64,000 bases of DNA from Shimia sp022448905 (GTDB taxonomy: Bacteria; Pseudomonadota; Alphaproteobacteria; Rhodobacterales; Rhodobacteraceae). Made by a program: the position numbers and the translations under genes. Under the pieces are notes generated by a model. It saw only the letters and a list, made by a program, of their open reading frames with translations. It was not told where the DNA came from and searched no databases. Shown here piece after piece: positions 1 through 7,507 of this stretch. How positions within the stretch are numbered: the first letter of the stretch is position 1; each line of letters begins with the position of its first letter. Location: contig NZ_CP138953.1 of the NCBI RefSeq assembly GCF_047126315.1, positions 3,224,001 to 3,288,000 on the forward strand. Direction: 5' to 3'.

Positions 1-476
1 AGTCCCACGCCATGACCGGTTCTCGCATTGGTTGGATCGCAGGTCCAAAGGAGGTCATCGCCCACCTGATCAACCTCGCCACCCACACCACCTACGGCGT
101 GCCCGGCTTCATTCAGGACGCCGCCGTGTCTGCACTGGCTCAAGGCGAAGGTCTGGAAGAAGAAATCGCCGCTCCCTTCCAGCGCCGCCGGGAAATTGCC
201 AAAGACATCCTAGCCAATCAAATCACTGTCGGCCTCGTTCCGGCTCAGGGCGCGATGTATATCATGCTCGACGTCCGCGCGACCGGACTATCTGGCGAGG
301 CCTTTGCCAACTCACTGCTGGACACGCACCATATCGCCACCATGCCGGGCGAGAGCTTTGGTCAATCGGCCTATGGCCACATTCGCGTGGCAATGACCGT
401 GGCTGATGACCGCTTCAAAGAAGCTCTACAAACCCTTGTGGATCATGCAGAAAAACTAGCAAAGCAATCCACCTGA
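1..476 (+). CDS. PLP-dependent class I/II aminotransferase, C-terminal part (5' end outside window)
   Basis: The frame is open from the first base and ends at TGA 474-476, so only the last ~158 residues are present. They read SHAMTGSRIGW straight away, the segment that follows the PLP-binding lysine in fold-type I aminotransferases. The first two bases (AG) fit the end of that lysine codon, so the catalytic residue lies on the window edge. The rest is the small C-terminal domain, with GAMYIMLDV and the ESFG..GYGHIRVAM-type substrate-carboxylate region (here AYGHIRVAM, arginine conserved). The ATG at 12 is internal. The amino donor cannot be assigned. It lies upstream of an MttB-like gene on the same strand after a 230-base gap. 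Confidence 0.85.
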   Translation, partial: SHAMTGSRIGWIAGPKEVIAHLINLATHTTYGVPGFIQDAAVSALAQGEGLEEEIAAPFQRRREIAKDILANQITVGLVPAQGAMYIMLDVRATGLSGEAFANSLLDTHHIATMPGESFGQSAYGHIRVAMTVADDRFKEALQTLVDHAEKLAKQST

Positions 477-574
477 CCCTTCAGATGGCGTCATGATCCA
501 AAAACGACATCTGTCGCAATTGGACATGACGCCGCCAAAACTGAGTCGCACACTCCAAGAACAAGGAGCGCGAC

Positions 575-664
575 ATGCAAGCCATACGCAGCAAAATCCA
601 GCTGGTGGTGCTCACCATCGGCGCAGAGCGCGGACGCGCCGCACGGGGGCGCCCTGCCTGTTGA
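575..664 (+). CDS. possible 29-residue small ORF upstream of MttB-like gene
   Basis: ATG at 575 is preceded by an AGGAG ribosome-binding site with about 5 bases of spacing. The frame runs 29 codons to TGA at 662-664, giving a basic, arginine-rich peptide ending RGRPAC. It sits 42 bases before the MttB-like gene and could be a leader peptide. No homologue is recognised. The support is only the strong Shine-Dalgarno sequence and the position, so it may be non-coding. Confidence 0.25.
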   Translation: MQAIRSKIQLVVLTIGAERGRAARGRPAC

Positions 665-706
665 TGTGATCTCATTTCTCATCAACACGCAAAGGACCCT
701 ATCTCT

Positions 707-2245
707 ATGAATGCCCCTGTTTCCCGCCGCTCCGGCGGTCGCTCCGCCCGTCGTGCCGCCCGCGCCGCACCGCTGTCTCAAGACGTGCGCCCCATCCGCG
801 CCGGTATGGAAGGTGGCCAATACAAACCACTCAGCGACCATGACATGATGCGCATCCACGAAACCGCGCTGGATGCTCTGGAACAAATTGGCCTCGCGGA
901 CGCGCCGCAATCCGGCATCGACATCATGACCGCTGCAGGCGCGATCTTGGGCGACGACGGCCGCCTGCGCTTTCCCCGTGCTCTTGTTGAGGACATGCTG
1001 GCCAAGGCCAACAAAGACGTCACCCTGCCCGGACGTGACGCCAAACATGACCTGAAACTCTCCGGCAACCGTGTCCACTTCGGCACCGCTGGAGCTGCTG
1101 TGCACATGGTAGACGTGGATACGCAGGAGTACCGCGACAGCACGCTGCAGGACCTGCACGACGCCGCACGCATCGCCGACCAACTGGACAACATCCACTT
1201 CCTGCAACGGCCCATGGTGGCGCGCGACATCACCGACAACCGGGAAATGGACCTCAACACCATCTACGCCTGCTGCGCTGGCACAACGAAGCACATCGGC
1301 GTCTCCTTCTCTGATCCGGGCTACGTGCAAGACGGCTTGGAAATGCTCTACATGATCGCCGGTGGCGAAGACGCTTGGCGCGCGCGCCCTTTTGTGAGCA
1401 ACACCAATTGCTTTGTTGTCCCGCCGATGAAATTTGCCACCGAAAGCTGTGAGGCCATGGAGCAGTGTATCCGAGGCGGCATGCCGGTTCTGCTTCTCTC
1501 CGCGGGCATGGCTGGCGCAACCGCCCCGTCGACCATTGCTGGAGCGATTGTGCAGGCCACCGCCGAATGTCTCGCCGGCATTGTCTACGTGAACGCCATT
1601 GCCCCTGGCCACCCCGCCATCTTTGGCACCTGGCCTTTTGGCCTCGACCTGCGCACCGGCGCTATGAGTGTGGGCTCAGGTGAACAGGCGCTGCTGTCGG
1701 CAGGCTGCGCCCAGATGCACAAGTTCTACGGTCTGCCCGGCGGCGCCGCTGCAGGCGCCAGCGACTCCAAACTGCCGGACATGCAGGCCGGATGGGAGCA
1801 GATGTGTTCCAATGTCATGGCTGGTCTGTCCGGCCTCAACATGGTCTACGAAGCCGCCGGCATGCACGCCTCTCTACTGGGCTTCTGCCACGAAAGCCTG
1901 ATCCTTGGCGACGACCTGATTGGCCAAGCCCTGCGCTGCGTGCGCGGCATTGAAGTGGACGACGAAACGCTGGCGCTCGATCAAATTCGCAACGTCTGTC
2001 TGGACGGGCCTGGCCATTACCTTGGCACTGACGCCACACTCAGCCGCATGCAAAAAGATCATGTCTATCCGACATTTGGCGACCGCACTTCCCCCAAGGA
2101 ATGGGCCGAAATCGACAAACCGGATCTTGTAGAGAAAGCCAAAGCCCGGAAGGCAGAGATTTTGTTACAGACCTCGGCGGCACGCTTTTCTCCCGATCTG
2201 GACCAGGCCCTGCGCGACCGCTTCAACATCCACTTACCGCAATAA
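707..2245 (+). CDS. MttB-like trimethylamine methyltransferase family protein (non-pyrrolysine)
   Basis: 512 residues of the MttB superfamily, cobalamin-dependent methyltransferases that move a methyl group from a quaternary or tertiary amine to a corrinoid protein. The N-terminus is a basic Arg/Gly-rich stretch (SRRSGGRSARRAARA). It is followed by the TIM-barrel body, with NTNCFVVPPM, APGHPAIFGTWPFG and the GGAAAGASDSK block. There is no in-frame amber codon, so this is a Pyl-lacking member; such members in other bacteria act on betaine, carnitine or proline betaine rather than trimethylamine. The substrate here is unknown. A paralogue lies on the opposite strand at 5731-7281. No corrinoid protein or reductive activator is in the window, so the partner must be elsewhere. 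Confidence 0.9.
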   Translation: MNAPVSRRSGGRSARRAARAAPLSQDVRPIRAGMEGGQYKPLSDHDMMRIHETALDALEQIGLADAPQSGIDIMTAAGAILGDDGRLRFPRALVEDMLAKANKDVTLPGRDAKHDLKLSGNRVHFGTAGAAVHMVDVDTQEYRDSTLQDLHDAARIADQLDNIHFLQRPMVARDITDNREMDLNTIYACCAGTTKHIGVSFSDPGYVQDGLEMLYMIAGGEDAWRARPFVSNTNCFVVPPMKFATESCEAMEQCIRGGMPVLLLSAGMAGATAPSTIAGAIVQATAECLAGIVYVNAIAPGHPAIFGTWPFGLDLRTGAMSVGSGEQALLSAGCAQMHKFYGLPGGAAAGASDSKLPDMQAGWEQMCSNVMAGLSGLNMVYEAAGMHASLLGFCHESLILGDDLIGQALRCVRGIEVDDETLALDQIRNVCLDGPGHYLGTDATLSRMQKDHVYPTFGDRTSPKEWAEIDKPDLVEKAKARKAEILLQTSAARFSPDLDQALRDRFNIHLPQ

Positions 2246-2250
2246 GAAAA

Positions 2251-2284
2251 AGGCGCCGCTCAACCCGCGGCGCCTGCTTTCTCT
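2251..2284 (+). terminator. rho-independent-like terminator after MttB-like gene
   Basis: Stem AGGCGCCGC/GCGGCGCCT (9 bp, loop of 7) starts 5 bases after the stop codon and is followed by a T-rich stretch (GCTTTCTCTTT). Confidence 0.7.
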
Positions 2285-2321
2285 TTCCCCAAATACCTGG
2301 GGGTCCGGGGGCTGCGCCCCC
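2277..2321 (-). repeat. dispersed intergenic repeat, minus orientation, with GC hairpin
   Basis: Read on the minus strand this is a GGGGGC-GCA-GCCCCC hairpin followed by CCCCAGGTATTTGGGG and AAAGAGAAAG. The same hairpin plus CAGG(G)TATTT plus GA-rich layout recurs near 15.96, 16.02, 20.40, 28.74 and 48.18 kb. This copy lies between the convergent MttB-like and lipA genes. Confidence 0.6.
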
Positions 2322-2338
2322 ATGCCAACTGTCTGGCC

Positions 2339-3289
2339 TTAGCCCTTCGCCAGCAGCGCTTCACGCGCATCGCGCAAACGGGCAAAGTCATCCCCAGCGT
2401 GATAAGAGGATCGTGTCAACGGCGTTGCGGACACCATCAGGAATCCTTTGCCAAAAGCCGCTTTCTCGTAGCTTCCAAATTCTTCAGGCGTCACAAACCG
2501 ATCGACACCATGGTGTTTTGGGGTTGGTTGCAAATACTGACCGATGGTCAGGAAATCCACGTCCGCAGCGCGCATGTCGTCCATCACCTGATGCACGGAT
2601 TGTTTGTCCTCTCCCAGACCAACCATGATACCGGATTTAGTGAAGATAGACGCATCTAGCTCTTTGACCCGCTGCAAAAGCCGCAAGCTGTGGAAGTAGC
2701 GCGCCCCAGGGCGAACTTTAGGATAGAGACCAGGCACAGTCTCGAGGTTATGGTTGAACACATCTGGACGCGCCTCAACAACCACTTCCAGAACCTCAGG
2801 CTTACACTTTAGGAAGTCCGGGGTCAGAATCTCGATGGTGGTTTTGGGGGACCGGTGGCGCACCGCACGAATGGTCTGCGCAAAATGCTCCGCACCGCCA
2901 TCTTCCAGATCGTCGCGGTCCACCGAGGTGATCACAACGTGGTTCAGACCAAGCTTTTGCACCGCCATGGCCACACGGCCGGGCTCAAACGCATCCAAAC
3001 CGTCAGGTTTACCGGTGGCAATGTTACAGAACGTACACCCGCGGGTACATATTTCGCCCATGATCATCATGGTGGCGTGGCCCTGGCTCCAGCACTCACC
3101 TGCGTTTGGGCAAGCCGCTTCCTCACACACCGTGGTCAGCTTGTTTTCACGCATGATTTTCCGCGTGGCGTTGTAGCCATCCCCGGTTGGGGCCTTCACA
3201 CGAATCCACTTGGGCTTCTTGGGCTGAGCATTGTCCTTGCGGTGCGCCTTCTCTGGGTGGCGCTGCTCTGGCATCTTCAAATCACGCAA
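2339..3289 (-). CDS. lipA: lipoyl synthase LipA
   Basis: Radical-SAM enzyme that inserts two sulfurs into octanoyl-lipoyl domains of 2-oxoacid dehydrogenases. Counting from the start chosen here, the auxiliary cluster ligands are C55, C60, C66 (CEEAACPNAGEC) and the radical-SAM cluster is C81, C85, C88 (CTRGCTFC). The C-terminal RSSYHAGDDF carries the conserved serine that ligates the auxiliary cluster. I place the start at TTG 3289 because GGAGGA stands 7 bases upstream and the protein then begins (M)RDLKMPEQRHPEKAH, where I recall Rhodobacteraceae LipA beginning. An in-frame ATG at 3331 would add 14 residues. Confidence 0.95.
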   Translation of the reverse strand: MRDLKMPEQRHPEKAHRKDNAQPKKPKWIRVKAPTGDGYNATRKIMRENKLTTVCEEAACPNAGECWSQGHATMMIMGEICTRGCTFCNIATGKPDGLDAFEPGRVAMAVQKLGLNHVVITSVDRDDLEDGGAEHFAQTIRAVRHRSPKTTIEILTPDFLKCKPEVLEVVVEARPDVFNHNLETVPGLYPKVRPGARYFHSLRLLQRVKELDASIFTKSGIMVGLGEDKQSVHQVMDDMRAADVDFLTIGQYLQPTPKHHGVDRFVTPEEFGSYEKAAFGKGFLMVSATPLTRSSYHAGDDFARLRDAREALLAKG

Positions 3290-3508
3290 CTGATGGTCCT
3301 CCGGCCAACTTGTGTCTGCGCTCTTTAACATAAGTGATCCCGCCCGCCACTACCAGAAATGCAAGGCAGCTATGCATTTCTGGTCAAAATCCGGACAAAT
3401 CAGCAGTTTCCCGCACCCTCAAAAGATGTTTCGCTTTTGCAGCATTGCACAGGTTTTTAGAATCGTTATAGATCACGCCTGAACAAAATCTGACCGAGGA
3501 AATCTTCA

Positions 3509-4057
3509 ATGCAAGTTGGCGTCAAAGTCCCCAATGTTGTCTTCAAAACCCGCGTGCGTGACGAAGCGGTGGGCGGCCCGAACCCATTCCGCTGGCAGGA
3601 CATGACCAGCGACGATTACTTCAAAGGTAAGCGCGTGATCCTGTTCTCGCTGCCAGGCGCCTTCACCCCAACCTGCTCCACCTACCAGCTGCCAGGGTTC
3701 GAAGAAAACTTCGCTAAGTTCCAGGAAAACGGCATCGACGGCATCTACTGCATGTCCGTAAACGACAGCTTTGTGATGAACAAATGGGCCCAAGCGCAGG
3801 ACGTGAAAAACGTCGACGTCATCCCTGACGGTTCCGGCGAGTTCACCCGCAAAGTGGGCATGCTGGTGCGCAAAGACAATCTCGGCTTCGGCCTGCGCTC
3901 CTGGCGTTACGCCGCCATCATCAACGACGGTGTTGTTGAAGCATGGTTTGAAGAGCCCGGTCTGGAAGACAACCTTGGCGAAGACCCATATGGCGAAAGC
4001 TCCCCAGAGAACCTGCTGAAGTATCTGGAAACCGCCAAAGCCGAATCCGCAGCCTAA
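3509..4057 (+). CDS. peroxiredoxin, Prx5/AhpE-type redoxin
   Basis: 182-residue cytosolic peroxidase of the thioredoxin fold that reduces H2O2 and organic peroxides. The peroxidatic cysteine is C56 in PGAFTPTCSTYQ, the Prx5 signature. SVNDSFVMNKW and the conserved arginine region (GLRSWRYAAI) follow. There is no second conserved C-terminal resolving cysteine, so it may be 1-Cys or use glutathione/glutaredoxin. It is monocistronic and followed by a strong terminator. The ~180-base region shared with divergent lipA contains the promoters. Confidence 0.93.
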   Translation: MQVGVKVPNVVFKTRVRDEAVGGPNPFRWQDMTSDDYFKGKRVILFSLPGAFTPTCSTYQLPGFEENFAKFQENGIDGIYCMSVNDSFVMNKWAQAQDVKNVDVIPDGSGEFTRKVGMLVRKDNLGFGLRSWRYAAIINDGVVEAWFEEPGLEDNLGEDPYGESSPENLLKYLETAKAESAA

Positions 4058-4081
4058 ATCAGGCCAGATGACATTCGGAGG

Positions 4082-4106
4082 GGCCCGCCAATTGGCGGGC
4101 CTTTTT
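4082..4106 (+). terminator. rho-independent terminator of peroxiredoxin gene
   Basis: Perfect 20-base inverted repeat GGCCCGCCAATTGGCGGGCC followed by TTTTT, 25 bases after the stop codon. Confidence 0.92.
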
Positions 4107-4109
4107 CGT

Positions 4110-5194
4110 TTACCCGATGTAATCCCCGGCACAGCCAGCCTCGCCTTGGTAGTGATCCCGCAGATGCATCAAGGCAATCCGCAGCACCACTTTGCCGGAC
4201 CGCGCCGACCAACCCAGATGCTTCTCCGCCGCTTCCAGCCCTTCAAGCTGGCAACAACAGCGCAGCGCCACGTCGGTCAGCCCTTCGCCCAAAGCCTCCA
4301 ACGCGGCCACAACCCGTGCCCGTGCAGGCGCCGCTCCGCCCATTTCCGCGGAAGCGCCGACATAAGCTTCCTGATGCGGCGCCTTTAGATAGCGCTGCCA
4401 CGCGCCTTGGTCCGCCCCCATCTGCGCCAGCTCGTAGTCCTCACGCAAACGCTACCCGCATGCACGAGATCTTCTGACAGAAACCTCTGTCCGTCGCGAT
4501 CCTTCCGGCGCGCCAAAATGGACAACGGACTTTCAGAGGCCATAAACCGCCCCTGCGGCGACAAACCATGCGCCGTCAGATGGCCCTTGCTCGCTTCCGA
4601 AGAGGCTCTGCCAAACACCGTCTGCATTTCTGCAAATCCCTGCGCGCGTTCCTGTGCCTGGTTTTCCGCCGCCGCCACCATCTTGCTCAGATGACCGCGC
4701 CCTTGCGCCGAAATCACATAGCGGCTCACCCGGCCGGCTTGCACACAAGTAATCCAGCCCTTAAGCGCCATCGCCTGCGCCACCTGCCGCGTCAGACTCG
4801 CGGTGCGCGTGGTCTCGTCGCGCATCACAACTGCCGTATCCATGTCACTCGCCACCGCCAAAACCGCACCCGTCTCTACAAGGCGCCGCAACACACGCTG
4901 CCCTTCTTCCTGCACCATGGTTTCATCTGGCAGATCCTCGGCACCTTCCAACAAAGGCGCGCCCGTCCCCTTTGCTCGCGATTTCTGCCGGAACGTCTTC
5001 AACGCCGCATCCACAAGGGGATCATCGCGCATCGCTTCCAGCTTGTGAATTTGTCGACTGACCGTAGAGGCGTGGCACCCATCTCGTCGCGCCAATTCCC
5101 GGATCGACAGGCCGTGTTCCGTGTGCGCCACATAGCGCGCCACGCTTTGTGGCAGCCAAGTTGGCAGTTTCAGGGGTACTTGCTCCGGTTGCAT
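4110..5194 (-). pseudogene. HTH/DUF6456 DNA-binding-type protein, split by a one-base frameshift
   Basis: Two overlapping minus-strand frames make up one protein. The upstream frame (start 5194) gives an N-terminal helix-turn-helix (LSIRELARRDGCHASTVSR) and a middle winged segment, and reaches ESPLSILARRKDRDGQRFLSEDLVHAG, the start of a DUF6456 domain. The domain then continues in another frame as LREDYELAQMG...DVALRCCCQLEGLEAAEKHLGWSARSGKVVLRIAL, ending at 4110. Restoring one C on the plus strand between 4453 and 4454 (GCT-ACC to GCTCACC) would read AG-ER-LREDYELAQMG without a break. The site is not a homopolymer. Without the repair the product is a truncated protein with a foreign tail. The family is widespread in Rhodobacteraceae with unclear function. 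Confidence 0.85.
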
Positions 5195-5583
5195 CTCTCG
5201 TTACTCCTTACAAAGACCTTGGGTCATAACCACTGACGGACATATCCACAGGGTTATCCAAAAAGTTTTGCACAGCGGTTTTGAGCTGTGTAGGCGAGCG
5301 CATCTGGTGTCGCTGCCCTTAAGGATTGTTTTGAAATTGTGAACAGCACTCTCTAGCAGCGAACGCTGAAAACGAATTCATGCAACACGCGAAAAGTCGT
5401 GCTCCCCTGATTGCCCTCAGAGCAGAAAGGGTGATTCCATGCGGGCGTGTCTTACCAAGCTAGACCACCTCAACCGCCCGTGATTTCTCATTAGAACAGC
5501 CAAATTCGGAACCCAATAATGCAATAAATATCAAAACTTTAGACGAAACATCTCACGCCCCCCAAAAAAAGGGAGAAGCACTG
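5195..5583. other. intergenic region with no convincing gene
   Basis: About 390 bases lie in front of the HTH/DUF6456 gene. It holds two DnaA-box-like 9-mers, ATATCCACA at 5242 and TTATCCAAA at 5254, each one mismatch from TTATCCACA. It also has a tRNA D-arm-like inverted repeat around 5433-5478 (CGGGCG ... CGCCCG enclosing GTCT ... AGAC). No full tRNA or known RNA was recognised. Confidence 0.5.
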
Positions 5584-5730
5584 ATGTTCCTGTTATCTTT
5601 GGAAAGCCCCCTTAAGCAGCGGCGTCCCGCGGATGCGGCGGCTTGCTTCATAGAGAAACATGTCGACCTTTTGATCGCCACGCAAAGCGAGGCCCGCCTG
5701 TCGCGGGCCACGCAATCACATCATTTGTGA
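5584..5730 (+). CDS. possible 48-residue small ORF convergent with MttB-like gene
   Basis: ATG 5584 follows GGGAG (spacing ~9) and reads 48 codons to TGA 5728-5730, which directly abuts the stop of the minus-strand MttB-like gene. The product starts MFLLSLESPLKQRRPAD. No homology is recognised. A hairpin (GGCCCGC/GCGGGCC, 5691-5709) lies inside it and could instead be part of a terminator for the opposite gene. Confidence 0.3.
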   Translation: MFLLSLESPLKQRRPADAAACFIEKHVDLLIATQSEARLSRATQSHHL

Positions 5731-7281
5731 TCAGACAAAACTGTCCGGCATAGAGGCCTTTTTCTCGGCCACATAAGCCCGCAGCGCCTTTTCGATTTCC
5801 GGATCAAGCGCCGGTTGTTGGTAGGCATCGAGCAGCTCGGTCACCCGTGCCGACGCCAGCGCCTGCGTGTCCCGACCACCTTCGTCAGACCAGGTCTCAA
5901 ACGGCTTGTAATCCAGCAACTCAGAGCGCCAGAAGGCGTCTTTGAAGTTCGCCTGTGTGTGCGCACAGCCAAGATAGTGCCCACCCGGGCCAACCTCGCG
6001 CACCGCATCCATCGCCTGCGCGTTCTCGTCGTAAGCCACACCCGCCGCCATCTTGTGCAGAGCGCCAAGCTGATCCGCATCCATCACAAACTTCTCAAAG
6101 CTGGACACCAGCCCGCCTTCAAGCCAGCCACAGCTGTGCAGCATGAAGTTCACACCACCAGTCAGCGCCGCGTTCAACGTGTTGGCTGTCTCATAAGCTG
6201 CCTGCGCGTCTGGCAGCTTGGAGCCACACAGCCCACCGCCAGAGCGGAACGGCAGCCCCAAACGGCGCGCCAACTGTCCTGCGCCAGACAGGATCTGACT
6301 CGCCTCAGGCGTGCCAAAAGTCGGCGCACCGGAGTTCATGTCAATCGAGGTCACAAAGGCCCCAAAGATCACCGGCGCACCGGGGCGGATCAACTGGCTG
6401 TAGGCGATGCCGGCCAGCACCTCTGCCAAAACCTGCGTCAACGTTCCAACCACACTCACCGGTGCCATCGCGCCGCCAACGATAAACGGCGACACGATGC
6501 AGGCCTGATTGTTCTTCGCATAAACTTCCAACGCGCCCATCATGATGTCGTCAAACGTCATCGGCGAGTTGATGTTGATCAGCGAAGTCATCACCGTGTT
6601 GTTCTGCACAAACTCCTTGCCAAACAGGATTTCGCACATCTCAACGCTGTCCTGCGCGCGGCTTGGCTCGGTTACAGAGCCCATGAACGGCTTGTCGCTT
6701 AGCGTCATGTGCGCCAGCAGCATATCAAGATGGCGCTTGTTCACTGGCACATCGGTCGGCTCACACACGGTGCCACCGGAATGGTGCAACCACTTGGACA
6801 TATAGCCCAGTTTCACGAACTTTTCGAAATCCGCCATCGTGGCATAGCGGCGACCTCCTTCGGCATCACGCACAAACGGCGGCCCATAAACCGGCGCGCA
6901 GACCAACGTGTTTCCGCCAATCTCAACATTGCGCTCCGGATTGCGGGCGTGTTGGGTGATCCGCGACGGCGCCGTCTTGCACAGCTCCCGCGCCATACCT
7001 TTGGGAATGCGCACGCGCTCCGCCTGATAGTCCACATCGGCCCCAGCCTCTTTCCACCGGTCCAGCGCCGCTTTGTTGTTCACAAAGTTGACGCCCACCT
7101 CTTCGAGCAGAATATCGGCATTGGTTTCGATGATCTGGAGCGCTTCTTCGTTCAGCACCTCCAGCAGCGGCATGTTGCGTTCAATGAACTTTGCGGCCTC
7201 GATTTTTACACCGGTGCGGGCTGCGCGTCGTGCTGCCCCTCCGCCGCCGCGTCCCCGACGCCGTGTCGCTGCTTCTGCCAT
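5731..7281 (-). CDS. MttB-like trimethylamine methyltransferase family protein (non-pyrrolysine), second copy
   Basis: 516 residues, MttB superfamily, predicted corrinoid-dependent methyltransferase acting on a methylated amine. The N-terminus is again Arg/Gly-rich (RRRGRGGGGAARRAAR). It is followed by APVYGPPFVRD, the NSPMTFDD segment and RPGAPVIFGAF. There is no in-frame amber codon. Alignment by eye with the protein at 707-2245 shows the same layout but low identity, so these are old paralogues that probably have different substrates. It is divergent from guaA with a 226-base intergenic region. An ATCACA/TGTGAT inverted repeat (5716-5732) overlaps the stop codon. Confidence 0.9.
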   Translation of the reverse strand: MAEAATRRRGRGGGGAARRAARTGVKIEAAKFIERNMPLLEVLNEEALQIIETNADILLEEVGVNFVNNKAALDRWKEAGADVDYQAERVRIPKGMARELCKTAPSRITQHARNPERNVEIGGNTLVCAPVYGPPFVRDAEGGRRYATMADFEKFVKLGYMSKWLHHSGGTVCEPTDVPVNKRHLDMLLAHMTLSDKPFMGSVTEPSRAQDSVEMCEILFGKEFVQNNTVMTSLININSPMTFDDIMMGALEVYAKNNQACIVSPFIVGGAMAPVSVVGTLTQVLAEVLAGIAYSQLIRPGAPVIFGAFVTSIDMNSGAPTFGTPEASQILSGAGQLARRLGLPFRSGGGLCGSKLPDAQAAYETANTLNAALTGGVNFMLHSCGWLEGGLVSSFEKFVMDADQLGALHKMAAGVAYDENAQAMDAVREVGPGGHYLGCAHTQANFKDAFWRSELLDYKPFETWSDEGGRDTQALASARVTELLDAYQQPALDPEIEKALRAYVAEKKASMPDSFV

Positions 7282-7507
7282 GTCCTATCCTCACAGGCTG
7301 AATTGATATCCTTGTGAAAGGTCTACCCCTCCCACCAAGGCCTCTCCGGTTGGTTAGCGTCCTTTGAAACAAAAATGCGACATTGACCAGTCGTTTTAGA
7401 CCCTTCCTCTCCGCTCTCCTGCGGTTGATTGCCTCTTGCGGCAAAAACCCTGATTTGAACGCGCGAACGATCTTGCGAAAAACGCCACTCTTCTCTATGC
7501 GTCCGCC

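Noticed and set aside
491..1612. 373-codon antisense frame opposite the first MttB-like gene
   Set aside because: It lies entirely within a well-supported gene, has no ribosome-binding site and its translation resembles no known family. It is a GC-bias shadow.
2101..2628. plus-strand frame across the MttB end, terminator and lipA 3' end
   Set aside because: It spans a terminator and two real gene ends and has no recognisable domain.
5242..5262. replication origin at the DnaA-box-like sites
   Set aside because: Only two degenerate boxes, no AT-rich unwinding region and no dnaA or parAB genes near.
5410..5480. tRNA-like D-arm (minus strand, GTCT...AGAC around AGCTTGGTA)
   Set aside because: No matching anticodon stem, T-arm or acceptor stem could be built, so it is not called a tRNA or a tRNA remnant.
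707..7281. pyrrolysine-dependent trimethylamine methyltransferases (true MttB)
   Set aside because: Both genes are read through without an in-frame TAG, so they are Pyl-lacking members.
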